In this document: piece after piece, positions 1 to 9,148 of the stretch
Numbering within the stretch: the stretch's first letter is position 1
Layout: each line of letters starts with the position of its first letter
From: Claveliimonas bilis
Lineage (GTDB): Bacteria; Bacillota; Clostridia; Lachnospirales; Lachnospiraceae
NCBI RefSeq assembly: GCF_030296775.1
Contig: NZ_AP027742.1
Coordinates: 1,860,001-1,924,000, forward strand
DNA: 64,000 nt
Reading direction: 5' to 3'
Translations under genes and position numbers: made by a program
Notes under the pieces: generated by a model
What the model was told of the DNA's origin: nothing
The model's input: only the letters and a program-made list of their open reading frames with translations
The model's database searches: none

Positions 1-921
1 GGATACATGAAGAAGTGCGTCCACTCCTGGTGCAAGTTCAACAAAAGCTCCGAAATCTGTCATTCTGGCAACCTTTCCTGTAATCTCCTTGCCAACCGCA
101 TAATCTTCCTGTGCATTTGCCCAAGGATTTGTCTCCGGGAATTTCAGGCTGAGCGCAATCTTTGTATCATGAATATCTTTTACAAGAACTGTCACTTTCT
201 CGCCAACCTGGAATACCTTCTTCGGATTTTCAATTCTGCCCCATGACATTTCAGAAATATGAAGGAGTCCATCCACACCGCCAAGATCGATAAATGCTCC
301 AAAATCTGTCACATTCTTTACTGTTCCTTCAATTCTGTCACCGATCTGCAATTTTTCAAAAAGCTCTTTTTGCTTTTCTGCCCTTTCTGCTACAAGAAGC
401 TGTCTTCTGTCACCGATAATACGGTTGCGGCGAGGATTAAATTCACTGATCACAAATTCAATTTCCTGTCCCTGATACTTGCTCAGATCTTTTTCATATG
501 TGTCAGAAACCAGGCTTGCAGGGATGAATACTCTGGCTTCATCAACAACCACACTGAGTCCGCCGCCCAGAATCTGTGCGACAGGTGCCTTCAGTACTTC
601 TTTGTTTTCAAACGCTTCTTTGAGGCGCTCATTTCCTTTCTCAGCAGCAAGCCTTCTATAAGTAAGCAGCACCTGACCTTCTCCGTCATTAACCTTTAAT
701 ACTTTTGCAGTCATTGTATCACCAACAGAAACAAGAGTAGTAAGGTCCACACCCGGCTCATTCGTATATTCGCTTCTTGTGATGATACCGTCTGCTTTGT
801 AACCGATATTCAGAATGATCTCATCCGGCTTTACATCAATGACTGTACCGTCAACCACCTCTCCGTTTCGTATTGTCTTGAATGACTCGTCTAACATCTG
901 TTCAAATGTTAATTCTGACAT
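1..921 (-). CDS. S1 RNA-binding domain protein (ribosomal protein S1-like), 3' part outside window
   Basis: The first 307 codons are present; the gene runs off the left edge. The ATG at 921 follows a strong GGAGG site and overlaps the end of ispH by 20 bp. Visible domains are about three S1 repeats (residues roughly 15-85, 100-170, 185-255) and the beginning of a fourth, which repeats the TDFGAF(V/I) core of the third. S1 repeats bind single-stranded RNA, and proteins of this type act in translation initiation or RNA handling. The ispH-S1 pairing is a familiar clostridial arrangement, sometimes as a fusion. Whether this is the true ribosomal S1 or a ribosome-associated homologue cannot be decided from the part visible. 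Confidence 0.9.
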   Translation of the reverse strand, partial: MSELTFEQMLDESFKTIRNGEVVDGTVIDVKPDEIILNIGYKADGIITRSEYTNEPGVDLTTLVSVGDTMTAKVLKVNDGEGQVLLTYRRLAAEKGNERLKEAFENKEVLKAPVAQILGGGLSVVVDEARVFIPASLVSDTYEKDLSKYQGQEIEFVISEFNPRRNRIIGDRRQLLVAERAEKQKELFEKLQIGDRIEGTVKNVTDFGAFIDLGGVDGLLHISEMSWGRIENPKKVFQVGEKVTVLVKDIHDTKIALSLKFPETNPWANAQEDYAVGKEITGKVARMTDFGAFVELAPGVDALLHVS

Positions 922-1756
922 TATTTTGAACCTCCTCAATTATTTTGTTGGGCGTGGATGCCCCTGCTGTAATACCTACTGTTTCCACGGACCTTAATTG
1001 ATTCATATCCAAATCGTCAAGTGTCTGTATGTAGTACGTATTGTTACATGCATGATTACATATTTCAAATAACTTCTGGGTGTTTGAGCTCTTTTTGTCG
1101 CCAATCACGATCATTGCATCCACCTCTTTTGCAATACGTTCCGCCTCCTCCTGACGCTCTTTTGTCGCACTGCAAATCGTATTTAAAACAGTTATATCAT
1201 ACCCCTTTTTCGAGATAATTTCAACTAAATCTTTGAATTTATTGTAATTATATGTCGTTTGGGCCACTACGCACACGGGTTTTCCCTCTTCTACCGTAAC
1301 AGCCTGTGCATCTTCTGCTGTAAAAACAACCTTTACATCTTCTTTTGCCCATCCCTGTATCCCTTTCACCTCCGGGTGGTCGGGATTTCCGATGATAATG
1401 ATATACGCGCCTCTTGCACTTTGTTCTGAAACAATCCGATGTATTTTTTTTACAAACGGACAAGTAGCATCTACATAAGGAATCCCTTTTTTTTCAAGCA
1501 TACTGCAGACTCTTTTCGGAACGCCATGGGAACGTATGATAACAACACCATCTTTCACTTTCCCCAGTTCTTCTTCTGTTTCCAGGACACAGACTCCTTT
1601 TTCTTTCAGATCTCGGATCACCTCATCATTATGGATAATAGGTCCGTAAGTGTAGATTTTTTGTTCCTTTTGTTCCCGGATCTGTTCATAGACAGTCTCT
1701 ACCGCCCGCTTTACACCAAAACAAAATCCTGCTGATTTTGCCAGTTTTATTTCCAT
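902..1756 (-). CDS. ispH: 4-hydroxy-3-methylbut-2-enyl diphosphate reductase
   Basis: Last step of the MEP isoprenoid pathway: reductive conversion of HMBPP to IPP and DMAPP in the cytosol, using a [4Fe-4S] cluster. The 284 residues match the family's usual length. The three cluster cysteines are visible in AGFCFGV (Cys12), DATCPFV and TICSATKERQ, and the substrate histidines lie in the HNDEV, SHGVP and HPEVKG motifs. The stop codon lies inside the next gene (20 bp overlap), which implies translational coupling to the S1 protein. It follows cmk by 15 bp in one operon. Identification is secure. Confidence 0.97.
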   Translation of the reverse strand: MEIKLAKSAGFCFGVKRAVETVYEQIREQKEQKIYTYGPIIHNDEVIRDLKEKGVCVLETEEELGKVKDGVVIIRSHGVPKRVCSMLEKKGIPYVDATCPFVKKIHRIVSEQSARGAYIIIIGNPDHPEVKGIQGWAKEDVKVVFTAEDAQAVTVEEGKPVCVVAQTTYNYNKFKDLVEIISKKGYDITVLNTICSATKERQEEAERIAKEVDAMIVIGDKKSSNTQKLFEICNHACNNTYYIQTLDDLDMNQLRSVETVGITAGASTPNKIIEEVQNNVRINI

Positions 1757-1771
1757 CTTGTTCTTTCCTTT

Positions 1772-2428
1772 CTATTTGCAAAGAGAGAGTATTTTTGAAA
1801 CCACTTCCGGTATGCTCATATGAGAACTGTCGATCAGCACAGCATCTTCTGCCTGCTTAAGAGGAGCAGTCTCCCGATTCATATCCCTTTCATCCCTCTC
1901 CCTGATATCCGACTCGATTTCATCCAGATTACAGGAAATTCCTTTGGCAGTAAGTTCATCATACCGTCTTTTTGCCCTTGTTCTTGCGTCAGCTGTCAAA
2001 AAGACTTTCACATCTGCCTGGGGCAACACGTTAGTGCCAATATCCCTTCCATCCATCACTACATCTTTTTCTGCTGCAAGGGTTCTTTGCAGATCCAGGA
2101 GTTTCTCTCTTACTTTGGGGACTGCCGAGCTTTTAGAGGCCATATTCCCAACCTCTTCCTGCCGAAGCCTCGAGGTAATATTTTCTCCATTCAGATAGAT
2201 CTGCTGGTTTCCGTCTTCATACCCGATTGTCACTTCCGCATTCCGGCATGCTTCTTCGATTTCTTTTGTATCCTGAGGATCAATCCCACTCTGAAGAAAA
2301 TGTACGGCAAGCCCGCGGTACATTGCCCCTGTATCTACGTAAATAAATCCTTTTTCTTTTGCCACCTGTTTGGCAATCGTACTCTTTCCGGCTCCGGCCG
2401 GTCCATCGATCGCTATATTATATCCCAT
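1772..2428 (-). CDS. cmk: (d)CMP kinase
   Basis: Phosphorylates CMP and dCMP with ATP, a step of pyrimidine nucleotide recycling. The 218-residue protein starts with the P-loop GPAGAGKST and contains the YVDTGAMYR segment and the DGRDIGT motif that are typical of bacterial cytidylate kinases. A GAGGAG site lies 6-8 bp before the ATG. Fifteen bp separate it from ispH and 24 bp from the YcxB-like gene upstream, so it is an internal gene of the operon. Cmk next to ispH and an S1 protein is a conserved clostridial neighbourhood. Confidence 0.97.
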   Translation of the reverse strand: MGYNIAIDGPAGAGKSTIAKQVAKEKGFIYVDTGAMYRGLAVHFLQSGIDPQDTKEIEEACRNAEVTIGYEDGNQQIYLNGENITSRLRQEEVGNMASKSSAVPKVREKLLDLQRTLAAEKDVVMDGRDIGTNVLPQADVKVFLTADARTRAKRRYDELTAKGISCNLDEIESDIRERDERDMNRETAPLKQAEDAVLIDSSHMSIPEVVSKILSLCK

Positions 2429-2452
2429 TTTTTCTCCTCACTCACTGTATTT

Positions 2453-2896
2453 TTATTCCAGATATGTAATCTTCGTTATCTTCGGACATTTTTCCAAAAG
2501 GAATGCTTTGAGATCTGCAAGGCTCCTGCCTTTTACACTTCCCTTCTTCAGTCCGAGAAAAGCATCTTTCTTACGCTTTTTACCTGCTACCAGAACAAAG
2601 GTGGTATCCGTCTCGCAGATTGCCTCCAGTTCATCATATCTGTATTCCTGCTTCACATCACCAGTGACACAGGAAAAAGAATCTTCATAAAATTCCACTT
2701 GCACTGTTCTTTCTTTTCGGCTGATCATTTTAATCTCTTTCCAGTGCTTCTGGGTTTTCTCTTCCGCTTTTGCCTTTATATCGCTGATCTTAAAAGGTCC
2801 CCACGCTTTCAGATTCTGATACTTATAATAAGCAATAAACATTTCCAGCACTATTTTTCTGGATTCTTTATATTCCATATAAAATAGAGGTTCCAT
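2453..2896 (-). CDS. YcxB-like domain protein, function unknown
   Basis: A 147-residue protein with no signal peptide and no membrane segment. The second half (about residues 60-120) carries a stretch reading YEDSF...YRYDELEAICETDTTFVLV, which resembles the C-terminal domain of YcxB-family proteins; those normally have two N-terminal membrane helices that are missing here. The C-terminal part is basic. It lies 2 bp after the BaiN-like gene and 24 bp before cmk, so it is co-transcribed. No function can be given. The family match is from memory of the motif and is moderate. Confidence 0.6.
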   Translation of the reverse strand: MEPLFYMEYKESRKIVLEMFIAYYKYQNLKAWGPFKISDIKAKAEEKTQKHWKEIKMISRKERTVQVEFYEDSFSCVTGDVKQEYRYDELEAICETDTTFVLVAGKKRKKDAFLGLKKGSVKGRSLADLKAFLLEKCPKITKITYLE

Positions 2897-2898
2897 AA

Positions 2899-4152
2899 CT
2901 ACTCTCTCCTGTCTGTGTACTTATTTTCTAAATTTGACGCTGCCGCATATGCAGTAGACCAGGCAATCTGAAGATTAAAGCCTCCTGTCACCGCATCCAG
3001 ATCCAGCACTTCTCCGACAAAATAAAGATTTTTTATTTTTCTCGATTCCATAGTTCCGGGATCAATTTCCTTCACGGATACACCACCTTTTGTAATAATG
3101 GCCTCGTTCCATCCTCTAAGATTTACTGCTGTCATTTCCAGATGTTTAATGAGATAAACCAGCCTTCCTCTTTCTTCTCTGGAAATCTCGTTAATTTTCT
3201 TTTCCGGAGGTATTTCAGATAACTTTACGATAACAGGGATCAACTTTGAAGGGAGCAGCTTTCCAAGGGAATTTTTGAACTGCTTGTTTTTCTGCTCCTG
3301 AAAATCTCTTAAGATCCGCTGGTCCAGGCGTTCTTCCGAAAGAGCCGGCTTTAAGTCCACTGAAAGTTTCAACTTCCTTTGCTCCAATCTGGCACCTACA
3401 TCCGCGCTTGCACTGATAACAAGGGGCCCGCTGACTCCATAATGGGTAAAGAGCATCTCTCCCATTTCGCAAAAAAGCTGTCTTTTTCCATCTAAGACCT
3501 TAAGTTCCACATTGCGAAGGGAAAGACCCATAAGCTGGGGAACCCATTCTTCTTCTGTCTGTATCGGAACAAGAGAAGGCTTAAGTTCTGTAATGGCATG
3601 GCCCATTTCCCCTGCGAAACGGTAGCCGTCTCCGGAAGCACCTGTAGAAGGGTAGGACATTCCTCCGGTCGCCACAATACATGCATCTCCCGTTTCCATC
3701 GTACCGTCTGCAAGTAAAACTCCCGTAAACGTTCCATTTTCCTGGCAAATTTTTTCCACCCGGCAGTTCAGCCTAAGTTCTACCTTCAGACGTTTCATTT
3801 CCTGCTCCAGTGTCCGGATCACATCTGACGAGTGGTCGGAAGCCGGAAACACTCTGCCTCCCCGCTCCGTTTTTGTCTTCATACCGAGTTCTTCAAAAAA
3901 ATCGATCACATCCTGATTTGTATGGGTGTAAAAGCTGCTGTACAGAAATTTAGGGTTGCTTCTTGCCGCCTCAAACAAATCCTCTACATCGCAGGCATTG
4001 GTAAGATTGCAGCGTCCCTTTCCGGTAATAAACAGTTTTTTTCCGGCTTTTTCATTTTTTTCAAACACGCACACTTCCTGTCCATTCCGTGCCGCCCATA
4101 CAGCAGCATACATTCCGGCTGCTCCGGCGCCGACGATCAGAACTCTGCTCAT
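2899..4152 (-). CDS. NAD(P)/FAD-dependent oxidoreductase, HI0933/BaiN family
   Basis: A 417-residue flavoprotein. The N-terminus has the dinucleotide-binding GAGAAGMYAA motif, followed by KKLFITGKGRCNLTN, the signature of the HI0933/YhiN/BaiN family, and the C-terminus has the second FAD-contacting stretch (LDLDAVTGGFNLQIAWSTAY). Family members are variously annotated as aminoacetone oxidase-like proteins or BaiN (bile-acid dehydroxylation), but a physiological substrate for this copy cannot be inferred. The start overlaps the RpiR stop as ATGA, so translation is coupled. The link with cmk and ispH is positional and does not show a shared pathway. Confidence 0.88.
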   Translation of the reverse strand: MSRVLIVGAGAAGMYAAVWAARNGQEVCVFEKNEKAGKKLFITGKGRCNLTNACDVEDLFEAARSNPKFLYSSFYTHTNQDVIDFFEELGMKTKTERGGRVFPASDHSSDVIRTLEQEMKRLKVELRLNCRVEKICQENGTFTGVLLADGTMETGDACIVATGGMSYPSTGASGDGYRFAGEMGHAITELKPSLVPIQTEEEWVPQLMGLSLRNVELKVLDGKRQLFCEMGEMLFTHYGVSGPLVISASADVGARLEQRKLKLSVDLKPALSEERLDQRILRDFQEQKNKQFKNSLGKLLPSKLIPVIVKLSEIPPEKKINEISREERGRLVYLIKHLEMTAVNLRGWNEAIITKGGVSVKEIDPGTMESRKIKNLYFVGEVLDLDAVTGGFNLQIAWSTAYAAASNLENKYTDRRE

Positions 4153-5078
4153 CTTTTTTCCTCCCCGCCGCTTATATCTCCTGTAATCTCTACACTGTCT
4201 CTTACCATATTCAGCTCATCGCCGCTGTACACCTGGTACTCATCCCAGATCTGCTCCAACATTTCCAGCGTAGACACTACTTCTTTCTGCTTTTTCATAC
4301 AAAGGGCAACTACAAGGGCATTTACCACACTCAAGGGCGCCACAAGGGAATCTACAATAGATGCCATATCACTTCTTGCGATCAGGTTGCAGGAAGAATA
4401 GAGATTCATCGGGGAATGGACGCTGTCTGTCAAAGTGATGACTTTAGCCTTCCGGTTGCTTGCAAATTCCAGCGCCTTCAATGTACGCATGGAATATCTT
4501 GGAAAGCTGATTCCTATGATCACATCCTTTTCTCCGATGCGGATCAACTGTTCGAATATCTCACTGGCACTGTTTGTATGAACTGCAGTTACATCCCCCC
4601 GCAGAAGATTCAGATAAAAACTTAAAAAGCTGGCAAGCGGAGCACAGCTTCGTATTCCCACTACATACACCTTTCTTGCAGAAAGAATGGTTTCTACGGC
4701 AAGCTCGAACGCTTCCTGATCAATACTTTCCATTGTCATTTTGATCTTTTCAATATCTGACTGAAGAACGGATGCCAGTATCTCTCCCTGGCTGATCCTT
4801 CCGTATGTTACTTCCATCCGCTGAATAGAATTCAGTCTTGTACGGACAAGTTCTTCCAGCGCTTTTTGAAATTCCGGATATCCCTTATATCCCAGGGCTG
4901 TAGCAAAACGCACCACTGTCGATTCACTGACGCCTACGACTTCTCCCATTTTCGCCGCTGTTAAAAAAGCAGCTTTATCGTAATTTTTGCGAATATAATC
5001 GGCAAGCTTTTTCTGTCCCTTACTGAATTTAAGATACCCCTGGTCTATCTTTCGCAGTAATTCATTATTAATTCCCAT
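4149..5078 (-). CDS. MurR/RpiR family transcriptional regulator
   Basis: A 309-residue regulator with an N-terminal RpiR-type helix-turn-helix (about residues 1-80; GVSESTVVRFATALGYKGYPEFQ is the recognition segment) and a C-terminal SIS sugar-phosphate binding domain (about 120-260; VVGIRSCAPLASFLSFYL). The start chosen is the ATG at 5078 preceded by AAAGGA; a longer frame reaches 5153 but has no better ribosome site and would overlap the promoter. It is the first gene of the operon and overlaps the flavoprotein gene by 4 bp. Such regulators usually respond to a phosphosugar; the ligand here is unknown. Confidence 0.85.
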   Translation of the reverse strand: MGINNELLRKIDQGYLKFSKGQKKLADYIRKNYDKAAFLTAAKMGEVVGVSESTVVRFATALGYKGYPEFQKALEELVRTRLNSIQRMEVTYGRISQGEILASVLQSDIEKIKMTMESIDQEAFELAVETILSARKVYVVGIRSCAPLASFLSFYLNLLRGDVTAVHTNSASEIFEQLIRIGEKDVIIGISFPRYSMRTLKALEFASNRKAKVITLTDSVHSPMNLYSSCNLIARSDMASIVDSLVAPLSVVNALVVALCMKKQKEVVSTLEMLEQIWDEYQVYSGDELNMVRDSVEITGDISGGEEKR

Positions 5079-5151
5079 TTTATCGATCCTTTTCCTGTAT
5101 TTCATCCTGTATATTATCAAACAGCAGGTCCGCTTATACAGATCCAAAGAC

Positions 5152-5181
5152 ATTCTACTATATTCGCCCCCGGATTTGCAA
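5152..5181 (-). promoter_or_regulatory. Probable sigma-A promoter of the RpiR-cmk-ispH operon
   Basis: Reading leftward, TTGCAA (5181-5176) and TAGAAT (5157-5152) are separated by 18 bp. Both boxes have mismatches to consensus. The site lies about 75 bp upstream of the chosen RpiR start. Confidence 0.45.
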
Positions 5182-5212
5182 GGGTATGGCGTAATGACTT
5201 ATTTCACCAACC

Positions 5213-5266
5213 AAAAAAATCCGGCGAAAGCAGCCTCCAAGAGGCATGCCTTCACCGGATTTTTTC
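5213..5266 (-). terminator. Intrinsic terminator of the Na+-pump decarboxylase operon
   Basis: A long stem (ATCCGG...CCGGAT outside, GCCTC...GAGGC inside) is followed on the leftward strand by seven T residues. It lies 13 bp after the stop of the last gene of the operon. A T tract on the other strand would allow weaker function in the opposite direction. Confidence 0.9.
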
Positions 5267-5279
5267 AACATTATACCGA

Positions 5280-6695
5280 TTATACCGGATAACTTCCGCT
5301 CTTTGTATCTGCCATATCTACATCTATCTTTGTCTGCTGTGCTTCACGGTACTTGAAGAAATCCGTTGCAACCTGCGGGAATAATGCGTAAGTCAGGACA
5401 TCCTCATCCTGCTGAATCCACTGTTCACACTCTTTGCGGAGCGTATCCAGCTCATCCTCAAGAAGGTCTGCCGGACGGCAGGTAATGATCTCCGGATTAT
5501 CTCCCAGAACTTTCTTTACAACATCCGGATTAAAAGGCTTAACTGTAGCGCCGTATTTTCCGCTTAGCACATCCTTTGTCTCCTTTGTTGCCATCTTATA
5601 TCGTTCTCCCATCAGAACATTAAACACAGCCTGTGTTCCTACGATCTGTGAAGAAGGTGTGACAAGAGGCGGTTCTCCAAGATCCTTTCTTACTTTCGGA
5701 ACTTCTTCAAGCACTTCATAGTAACGATCCTCTGCTCCCTGCTCCTTCAGCTGGGAAGTCAGATTGGAAAGCATTCCTCCAGGCACCTGATAGAGAAGTG
5801 TCTTGATATTTACTCCAAGGTTCTTCGGATTCAGAAGTCCGCTGTCCAACGCTTCGTCGCGGATCGGACGGAAGTAATCTGCAATCTCTGCAAGAAGTTT
5901 CTGATCCAGCCCGGAATCATAAGGAGTTCCGCGGAAGGTCTCTACCATAACTTCCGTAGCCGGCTGTGAAGTTCCAAGCGCAAACGGAGACATTGCAGTA
6001 TCGATCACATCCACACCTGCCTCTACTGCTTTCAGATAAGTCATAGATGCTACGCCGGATGTGTAATGTGTATGCAGCTGGATCGGAAGATCAACCGCCT
6101 CTTTCAGCGCGGTAATAAGCTCTGTAGCCTCATATGGCAGAAGAAGTCCCGCCATATCCTTGATACAGATAGAATTTGCACCCATATCCTCAATTCTCTT
6201 GGCAATATCTACCCAGTATTCCAGTGTATAGGCATCCCCAAGGGTATAGGAAAGCGCAACCTGTGCATCTGCCTTTTCCTTATTTGCTGCTTTTACTGCT
6301 GTCTGCAGATTACGAAGATCGTTCAGACAGTCAAAAATGCGTATAATATCAATTCCATTTGCTACAGATTTCTGAACAAAATATTCTACAACGTCATCTG
6401 CATAAGGACGGTATCCAAGAATATTCTGTCCCCGGAAGAGCATCTGAAGCTTGGTGTTCTTAAATCCGTCACGGAATTTACGAAGACGGTCCCACGGATC
6501 TTCCTTCAGGAAACGAAGGGACGCATCAAAAGTAGCACCGCCCCAGCACTCTACAGAGTGATAGCCTACTTTATCCATTTTATCAATGATCGGCAGCATC
6601 TGTTCCGTTGTCATGCGGGTAGCGATCAGAGACTGATGGGCATCACGCAGAATGGTTTCTGTTATTTTAATTGGTTTTTTCTGAATTTCTGCCAT
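5280..6695 (-). CDS. oadA: Biotin-dependent decarboxylase alpha / transcarboxylase 5S-like carboxyltransferase
   Basis: A 471-residue protein of the PYC/OadA family. It has the TIM-barrel start ITETILRDAHQSL (metal-binding Asp), MLFRGQNILGYR, and the QLHTHYTSG metal histidines, plus the conserved carboxylase domain in the C-terminal third. It lacks a biotin domain, which is encoded separately two genes upstream. Known members transfer a carboxyl group between oxaloacetate/pyruvate and biotin. Start: ATG at 6695, preceded by GGAGGAA; an ATG 15 bp earlier lies within that ribosome site. Because a 12S-type subunit is also encoded in this operon, the protein could be either the alpha subunit of an oxaloacetate decarboxylase or the 5S subunit of a transcarboxylase. 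Confidence 0.9.
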   Translation of the reverse strand: MAEIQKKPIKITETILRDAHQSLIATRMTTEQMLPIIDKMDKVGYHSVECWGGATFDASLRFLKEDPWDRLRKFRDGFKNTKLQMLFRGQNILGYRPYADDVVEYFVQKSVANGIDIIRIFDCLNDLRNLQTAVKAANKEKADAQVALSYTLGDAYTLEYWVDIAKRIEDMGANSICIKDMAGLLLPYEATELITALKEAVDLPIQLHTHYTSGVASMTYLKAVEAGVDVIDTAMSPFALGTSQPATEVMVETFRGTPYDSGLDQKLLAEIADYFRPIRDEALDSGLLNPKNLGVNIKTLLYQVPGGMLSNLTSQLKEQGAEDRYYEVLEEVPKVRKDLGEPPLVTPSSQIVGTQAVFNVLMGERYKMATKETKDVLSGKYGATVKPFNPDVVKKVLGDNPEIITCRPADLLEDELDTLRKECEQWIQQDEDVLTYALFPQVATDFFKYREAQQTKIDVDMADTKSGSYPV

Positions 6696-6718
6696 TATTT
6701 CTTCCTCCATTTATCTTA

Positions 6719-7870
6719 TTACATTACACCGAAAATAGCCATGAATGTTCCGGCAACAACTGCCGTACCGATTACACCTGCAACGTTTGGTCCCATAGCG
6801 TGCATCAGAAGGAAGTTTGTGGGGTCAGCCTCTGATCCGACCTTCTGTGAAACTCTGGCCGCCATAGGAACTGCCGATACTCCCGCAGAACCGATCAGCG
6901 GATTAACCTTGCCCTTTGTCAGTACGCACATCAGCTTTCCAAGAAGGACACCGGCTGCTGTACCGAAAATAAAGGCGATCAGTCCAAGGGCTACGATCTT
7001 AAGGGTATCCAGATTCAAAAATGCCTCTGCACTTGTAGTCGCTCCTACTGATGTGCCAAGCAGAATAACTACGATATACATCAGTGCATTGGATGCAGTC
7101 TCCGTAAGCTGTCTTACCACACCGGATTCGCGGAACAGGTTGCCAAGCATAAGCATACCAACCAGTGGTGCCGTTGTAGGAAGAATCATACAAACAACGA
7201 TCGTTACGATGATCGGGAACAGGATTCTCTCCAGCTTGGAAACAGGACGAAGCTGCTCCATCTTAATCTTCCGCTCTTTTTCCGTTGTCAAAAGCTTCAT
7301 AACAGGCGGTTGAATAATAGGAACAAGCGCCATATAGGAGTAAGCCGCTACGGCAATCGGTCCCAAAATAGCTGTTTGCTGCAATTTACCTGCAAGGAAG
7401 ATAGAAGTCGGTCCGTCTGCCCCTCCGATAATTGCAATAGCCGCTGCAGCTTTGTCTGAAAAGCCCATAGCCATCGCTCCCAGATATGCTGCAAAAATAC
7501 CAAACTGCGCCGCTGCCCCGAGAAGAAAACTCTTCGGATTTGCGATCAATGGTCCAAAGTCTGTCATCGCTCCGACACCCAGGAAAATCAGTGACGGAAG
7601 GATAGACCATTCATCCAACACATAGAAATAATAGAGAAGTCCACCTGTACCGTTAGCAGCCTCATCTGCATGCAGCATAATATCGGGATAGATATTAACA
7701 AGCAGCATACCAAAAGCGATCGGCACTAACAGCAGAGGTTCAAATCCATGTCTGATTGCAAGAAACAGGAAAAAACATGCAACAGCAATCATGATAAGAT
7801 TTCCCCATGTCAGATTGAGGAAAGCTGTCTGCTGCACGAGGTTTCCCAATGTTGTTATAATATAATCCAT
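6719..7870 (-). CDS. oadB: Sodium-translocating decarboxylase beta subunit
   Basis: A very hydrophobic 383-residue integral membrane protein. The conserved OadB/MmdB/GcdB segments are clear: [15 protein letters not shown] (with the Asp that is essential for Na+ transport in characterised members), [10 protein letters not shown] and the C-terminal [12 protein letters not shown]. It decarboxylates carboxybiotin and couples this to export of Na+. It is followed after 23 bp by the carboxyltransferase gene and preceded by the biotin carrier gene. Family assignment is secure; which carboxyl donor feeds it depends on the two carboxyltransferases of the operon. Confidence 0.95.
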   Translation of the reverse strand: MDYIITTLGNLVQQTAFLNLTWGNLIMIAVACFFLFLAIRHGFEPLLLVPIAFGMLLVNIYPDIMLHADEAANGTGGLLYYFYVLDEWSILPSLIFLGVGAMTDFGPLIANPKSFLLGAAAQFGIFAAYLGAMAMGFSDKAAAAIAIIGGADGPTSIFLAGKLQQTAILGPIAVAAYSYMALVPIIQPPVMKLLTTEKERKIKMEQLRPVSKLERILFPIIVTIVVCMILPTTAPLVGMLMLGNLFRESGVVRQLTETASNALMYIVVILLGTSVGATTSAEAFLNLDTLKIVALGLIAFIFGTAAGVLLGKLMCVLTKGKVNPLIGSAGVSAVPMAARVSQKVGSEADPTNFLLMHAMGPNVAGVIGTAVVAGTFMAIFGVM

Positions 7871-7925
7871 TTTTTAACCTCCAGTCGTGTTTCAAAAGTA
7901 CCTCTGCAGTGCTCACATATACTGC

Positions 7926-8306
7926 CTAGTTTAAGGTAGCCAGCACTGCTCCAGCCTCAATCGCATCACCGACAGCCACATCAATGCTTGCAACTGTTCC
8001 GTCTTCTGGTGCCACAACCGGAATTTCCATTTTCATGGCTTCAATAATGACAACAGCGTCACCTCTTTTTACATTCTGTCCGACATTTGCCTCGATTTTA
8101 AATACTTTTCCTGCCGCGCCTGCTTTTACCTGGATTGCTCCCGCTCCTGCTGGTTTTGCAGCCGGTTTCGGTGCCGGCGCCGCCTTCGGACCCGCCGGTG
8201 CTTTCGGAGCCGGCGCTGCGGCTGGTGCCGGTGCTGCTCCGCCTGCGTTTTCTTCTACAGTTACATCATATACGTTTCCATTCACAGTAATTGTATAATT
8301 TTTCAT
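7926..8306 (-). CDS. Biotin carboxyl carrier protein of the decarboxylase complex
   Basis: A 126-residue protein in three parts: a short N-terminal beta-rich segment (1-22), an alanine/proline/lysine-rich flexible linker (about 23-58) and a biotinyl domain (58-126) with the biotinylation motif EAMKMEI (Lys92). It shuttles the carboxyl group between the carboxyltransferase and the membrane beta subunit. The GC-rich linker makes a long open frame on the opposite strand, which is an artefact. It resembles the 1.3S subunit of transcarboxylase and the gamma/delta carriers of Na+-pumping decarboxylases. Confidence 0.94.
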   Translation of the reverse strand: MKNYTITVNGNVYDVTVEENAGGAAPAPAAAPAPKAPAGPKAAPAPKPAAKPAGAGAIQVKAGAAGKVFKIEANVGQNVKRGDAVVIIEAMKMEIPVVAPEDGTVASIDVAVGDAIEAGAVLATLN

Positions 8307-8333
8307 TTTTATATCCTCCTGATCCGGTTATCC

Positions 8334-9134
8334 TTAATTCCATTTATTTGACCTGCGGCGACGAATGCTCCGAACAACAAAGCCGTCGGTACTTGTACCT
8401 TCTGATGCCGCGATCGCTGCTGCGATGACTGCTACAAGTTCTGTGTCATCTTCCTGTGTTTCTTCTACAACAACTTCCTCCGCCACTTCAGCCGCCGGCG
8501 TTTCAGAGACTGATGCCGGTGCCACCTGCTGCGGCTCTGCTTTCTTTGTGAAAGCCGCCTGAAGTTTCGGAATATATTTCAACAGAGAAATAATAACAGA
8601 AATAATAATCAGTACAACGAATACAGTTCCCATTCCAAGAAGAGTATTCAGTCCTGCTTTCTGAAGGATTTCTCCCATGGAATATTTTCCGCTCACCGTC
8701 AGACTGTCCAGCTGAAGATTTCCCCGAAGGTCTGTCTCGTAAATGATCTCAAGATCCGCCTGCCGGTCTTCAAACTCTGCTGTCGTTGTAATTGAAAGTT
8801 CTGAATTGCCTGCCTCATAAGTCAGGTCGCCGTGCCCGATGTAAGCTCCGCACTCCTCAACTCCTGCCTGCCATGCATCCATTGAGCTAAGAAAACTTTC
8901 CGCTGTAAAAGGATATCCTGACTGCATAAGCTGATAGTTCAGCTGCTCGTCTGTCAGACTCTTCCACTGCTCAATCGTGGCGTCATCTACACTGGAACAG
9001 TAGGCGATCAGAAACTCGGTAGCTTCCTCCATCGCCGCCTGATCATATTCTACACCTGTTTCATTATTGCTACATCCGGCCAGGGTAAATACAGCAGCAA
9101 GCATACACATTAATAAGCTAATTTTCTTCTTCAA
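8334..9134 (-). CDS. OadG-like membrane subunit with lipoprotein-type N-terminus
   Basis: A 266-residue protein. Residues 1-21 form a lipoprotein signal peptide (LAGC lipobox, Cys21), followed by an extracytoplasmic domain of about 140 residues, one membrane helix (about 165-187, GMGTVFVVLIIIS) and a charged cytoplasmic tail ending in RRRRSNKW. The helix plus tail match small OadG gamma subunits, which hold the carboxyltransferase to the beta subunit. The added lipoprotein-like outer domain makes this about three times longer than a classical OadG. The start codon is TTG, preceded by GAGGTG. It lies 15 bp after the 12S-like gene. Confidence 0.82.
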   Translation of the reverse strand: MKKKISLLMCMLAAVFTLAGCSNNETGVEYDQAAMEEATEFLIAYCSSVDDATIEQWKSLTDEQLNYQLMQSGYPFTAESFLSSMDAWQAGVEECGAYIGHGDLTYEAGNSELSITTTAEFEDRQADLEIIYETDLRGNLQLDSLTVSGKYSMGEILQKAGLNTLLGMGTVFVVLIIISVIISLLKYIPKLQAAFTKKAEPQQVAPASVSETPAAEVAEEVVVEETQEDDTELVAVIAAAIAASEGTSTDGFVVRSIRRRRSNKWN

Positions 9135-9148
9135 TTTGTTTCACCTCA

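Noticed and set aside
1820-2887. Long open frame (355 codons) on the + strand opposite cmk and the YcxB-like gene
   Set aside because: It is antisense to two genes with clear protein families, its translation is rich in Phe, Cys and Ser without any motif, and no ribosome site precedes it.
6066-7313. Open frame of 415 codons on the + strand opposite the decarboxylase genes
   Set aside because: It is the complement of conserved OadA and OadB codons, and its composition is not protein-like.
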